Below, piece by piece: positions 4,821 to 5,998 of a stretch of 5,998 nucleotides of DNA. This stretch comes from Chitinophagaceae bacterium. Lineage in GTDB: Bacteria; Bacteroidota; Bacteroidia; Chitinophagales; Chitinophagaceae. The notes beneath the pieces are model-generated. The model did no database searches. It worked only from the letters and a program-made list of their open reading frames with translations, and was not told the DNA's origin. How positions within the stretch are numbered: the stretch's first letter is position 1; each line of letters starts with the position of its first letter. The position numbers and the translations under genes are program-made. The DNA lies in contig JAOQAL010000314.1 in assembly GCA_025963615.1 (NCBI GenBank), forward strand, positions 1 through 5,998, written 5' to 3'.

Positions 4821-5998
4821 CCTGCAATGATTCTTTCCTCTTTTCTTTTTCCGCTCTGAGCGCGTTGCTCAGGCACAGCCAGTATTTGTTCCACATATTG
4901 AGCGAAAAGTTGATTGGGTTTAAACCAGCTGAATTCTCCGGCGATTTTTTCTAAATTATACCGGTATAGTTTATTACTCATAACCTCATTTACCGCGTTG
5001 CTGATCTGCAACGGTTTTGGAGTTTCTGTTTTTAAATTGATTCCATACTTGAAGTAACCCACCCTGGCATTGATTTCATTTTTACCTTCATGCACACCAG
5101 CCACGACCATGGGCAGGCCATTTTCAATAGAAAGCATTACACCGCCATAACCACCATTGGTAATATATGCATCCGCATAGGGCATTATATCGGCAAAAGG
5201 AATAAAATCTTCTATGATCAGGTTTCGCTGTGGATACTTTTCTCTCAGTAATGCTGTCCCTGAACCTCCGGTGGTAGCTACGATCAATGTATCAGAATCT
5301 TTAAAGGCTTCCAGTGTTGGAATGAGTATTTTGTTTATGTCTTTTTCTACTGTGCCTTGAGTCACCAATACAATTTTCCGGTATTGATTCAGGCGTCTAT
5401 CAAACCATTGTGGCTGGTGTTTATTCGCCGAATAAGGATGTAACGGGCCTATGAAACGGACGTTGCTGCTAAGGTCACTGCGGTAATATTCAAACCCGGG
5501 CGTACCGCTCTGAAGCAACAGATCGGCCTTCGCCACCTGCAGGTCAAACACACTTTTCCCACCATGATAAATTTTATATTTATCAAGCAATCGGTGCATT
5601 ACCTTGTTGGGTCCGCGAAATAGTAAGCGGTTGGTAACACCGCGCAATAAAGCCTGTTTTATCTTTCCAAAAAAACTGTACGAGGGCTCCATGCCCAATC
5701 CGGCAGGAGGCAGGTCTTTCGAATTTTCATTCAGTGGCAGAACACCGATAGAAATTACAGGTTTATCCATCAGCTCTTTTACAAAAGCAATACCGGTGAA
5801 AGCACAGTCTGCCACCAGCAAGTCGAACCTGAATTCTTTATAAATGTCTATGATATCCGCATAGTATTCGGGACCTCTTAAAATAAAAGCGTGAATGATA
5901 TCAAATTTTAGACGGCCTAACTGCGTTTTATATTTCAGGCGGTCAGGAAAAGCCTTGTCGAAATCATTATTGCTTACATCTACCGCCTTTCTGAAAGG
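4817..5998 (-). CDS. GT1/MGT-type glycosyltransferase, 5'-truncated by window edge
   Basis: This is a GT-B fold, nucleotide-sugar-dependent glycosyltransferase of the UDP-glycosyltransferase/macrolide glycosyltransferase type. The frame runs open to the right edge, giving about 393 visible residues. A TTG at 5821 is an internal leucine, since upstream codons read family-like protein (LGRLKFDIIHAF, then RFDLLVADCAFTGIAF). Probably only a few tens of N-terminal residues are missing. The acceptor-binding half ends near FIGPLHPY. The donor half starts at KIVLVTQGTVEKD (TQGT at 5362-5351) and includes ATTGG, IIEDFIPFADIMPYADAYITNGGYGGV (NGGYGG at 5158-5141), the nucleotide-sugar site, and HEGKNEINARVGYFKYGINL (about 5092-5033), close to the MGT signature. 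No membrane anchor is visible. The C-terminal tail (EQRAQSGKRKEERIIAG) is charged and ends in a heptad repeat, so it may be non-native. The acceptor is unknown: natural product, lipid or xenobiotic. Confidence 0.9.
   Translation of the reverse strand, partial: PFRKAVDVSNNDFDKAFPDRLKYKTQLGRLKFDIIHAFILRGPEYYADIIDIYKEFRFDLLVADCAFTGIAFVKELMDKPVISIGVLPLNENSKDLPPAGLGMEPSYSFFGKIKQALLRGVTNRLLFRGPNKVMHRLLDKYKIYHGGKSVFDLQVAKADLLLQSGTPGFEYYRSDLSSNVRFIGPLHPYSANKHQPQWFDRRLNQYRKIVLVTQGTVEKDINKILIPTLEAFKDSDTLIVATTGGSGTALLREKYPQRNLIIEDFIPFADIMPYADAYITNGGYGGVMLSIENGLPMVVAGVHEGKNEINARVGYFKYGINLKTETPKPLQISNAVNEVMSNKLYRYNLEKIAGEFSWFKPNQLFAQYVEQILAVPEQRAQSGKRKEERIIAG

Noticed and set aside
4666..4896. Open frames on both strands across the second heptad array
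   Set aside because: They combine antisense or out-of-frame glycosyltransferase sequence with the repeat; no family-like features and no leader.

Overview
The window looks like chromosomal DNA from a member of the Bacteroidota, most likely Chitinophagaceae or a close relative. The reasons are the protein types (a DUF2461 protein, an MmcQ/YjbR protein, a lipoprotein cytochrome c, a Bacteroidota-style secreted protein of unknown function), AT-rich leaders without clear Shine-Dalgarno sequences, and gaps filled with degenerate short repeats of a kind I associate with that group. The assignment rests on recognition by eye, not on a search.

Layout: on the + strand lie the 3' part of an aspartate-semialdehyde dehydrogenase gene (1-856, cut by the left edge) and a small MmcQ/YjbR-family gene (983-1324). 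Everything to the right is on the - strand. Read in transcription order from the right edge, it holds a GT1/MGT-type glycosyltransferase (5998-4817, cut by the right edge), a hemerythrin HHE-domain protein (4653-3973), a monohaem lipoprotein cytochrome c (3937-3344), an unrecognised exported, charged helical protein (3055-2186) and a DUF2461 protein (2061-1396). The two gene sets converge at 1325-1395. I see no tRNA, rRNA, CRISPR array or transposase.

The genes are mostly housekeeping or isolated functions: lysine/threonine/methionine/diaminopimelate biosynthesis (asd) and a small-molecule or lipid glycosyltransferase. The clearest functional pairing is hemerythrin plus cytochrome c, separated by 35 bp and probably co-transcribed. 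It suggests a small redox, oxygen or NO-related unit.

The most striking feature is in the spacers. Every spacer longer than about 70 bp carries its own low-complexity or palindromic repeat. There are GTTTRTR-type heptads in inverted orientation (861-961), CCAGYAT heptads (1325-1394 and again 4772-4820), a long inverted repeat reaching a start codon (2061-2161), and a duplicated TTTGCG-rich element next to a GC-rich hairpin (3135-3323). The only repeat-free spacer is the 35 bp one inside the hemerythrin-cytochrome pair. I found no clear candidate for a new multi-gene system such as a defence island; the repeats are the part most worth following up.
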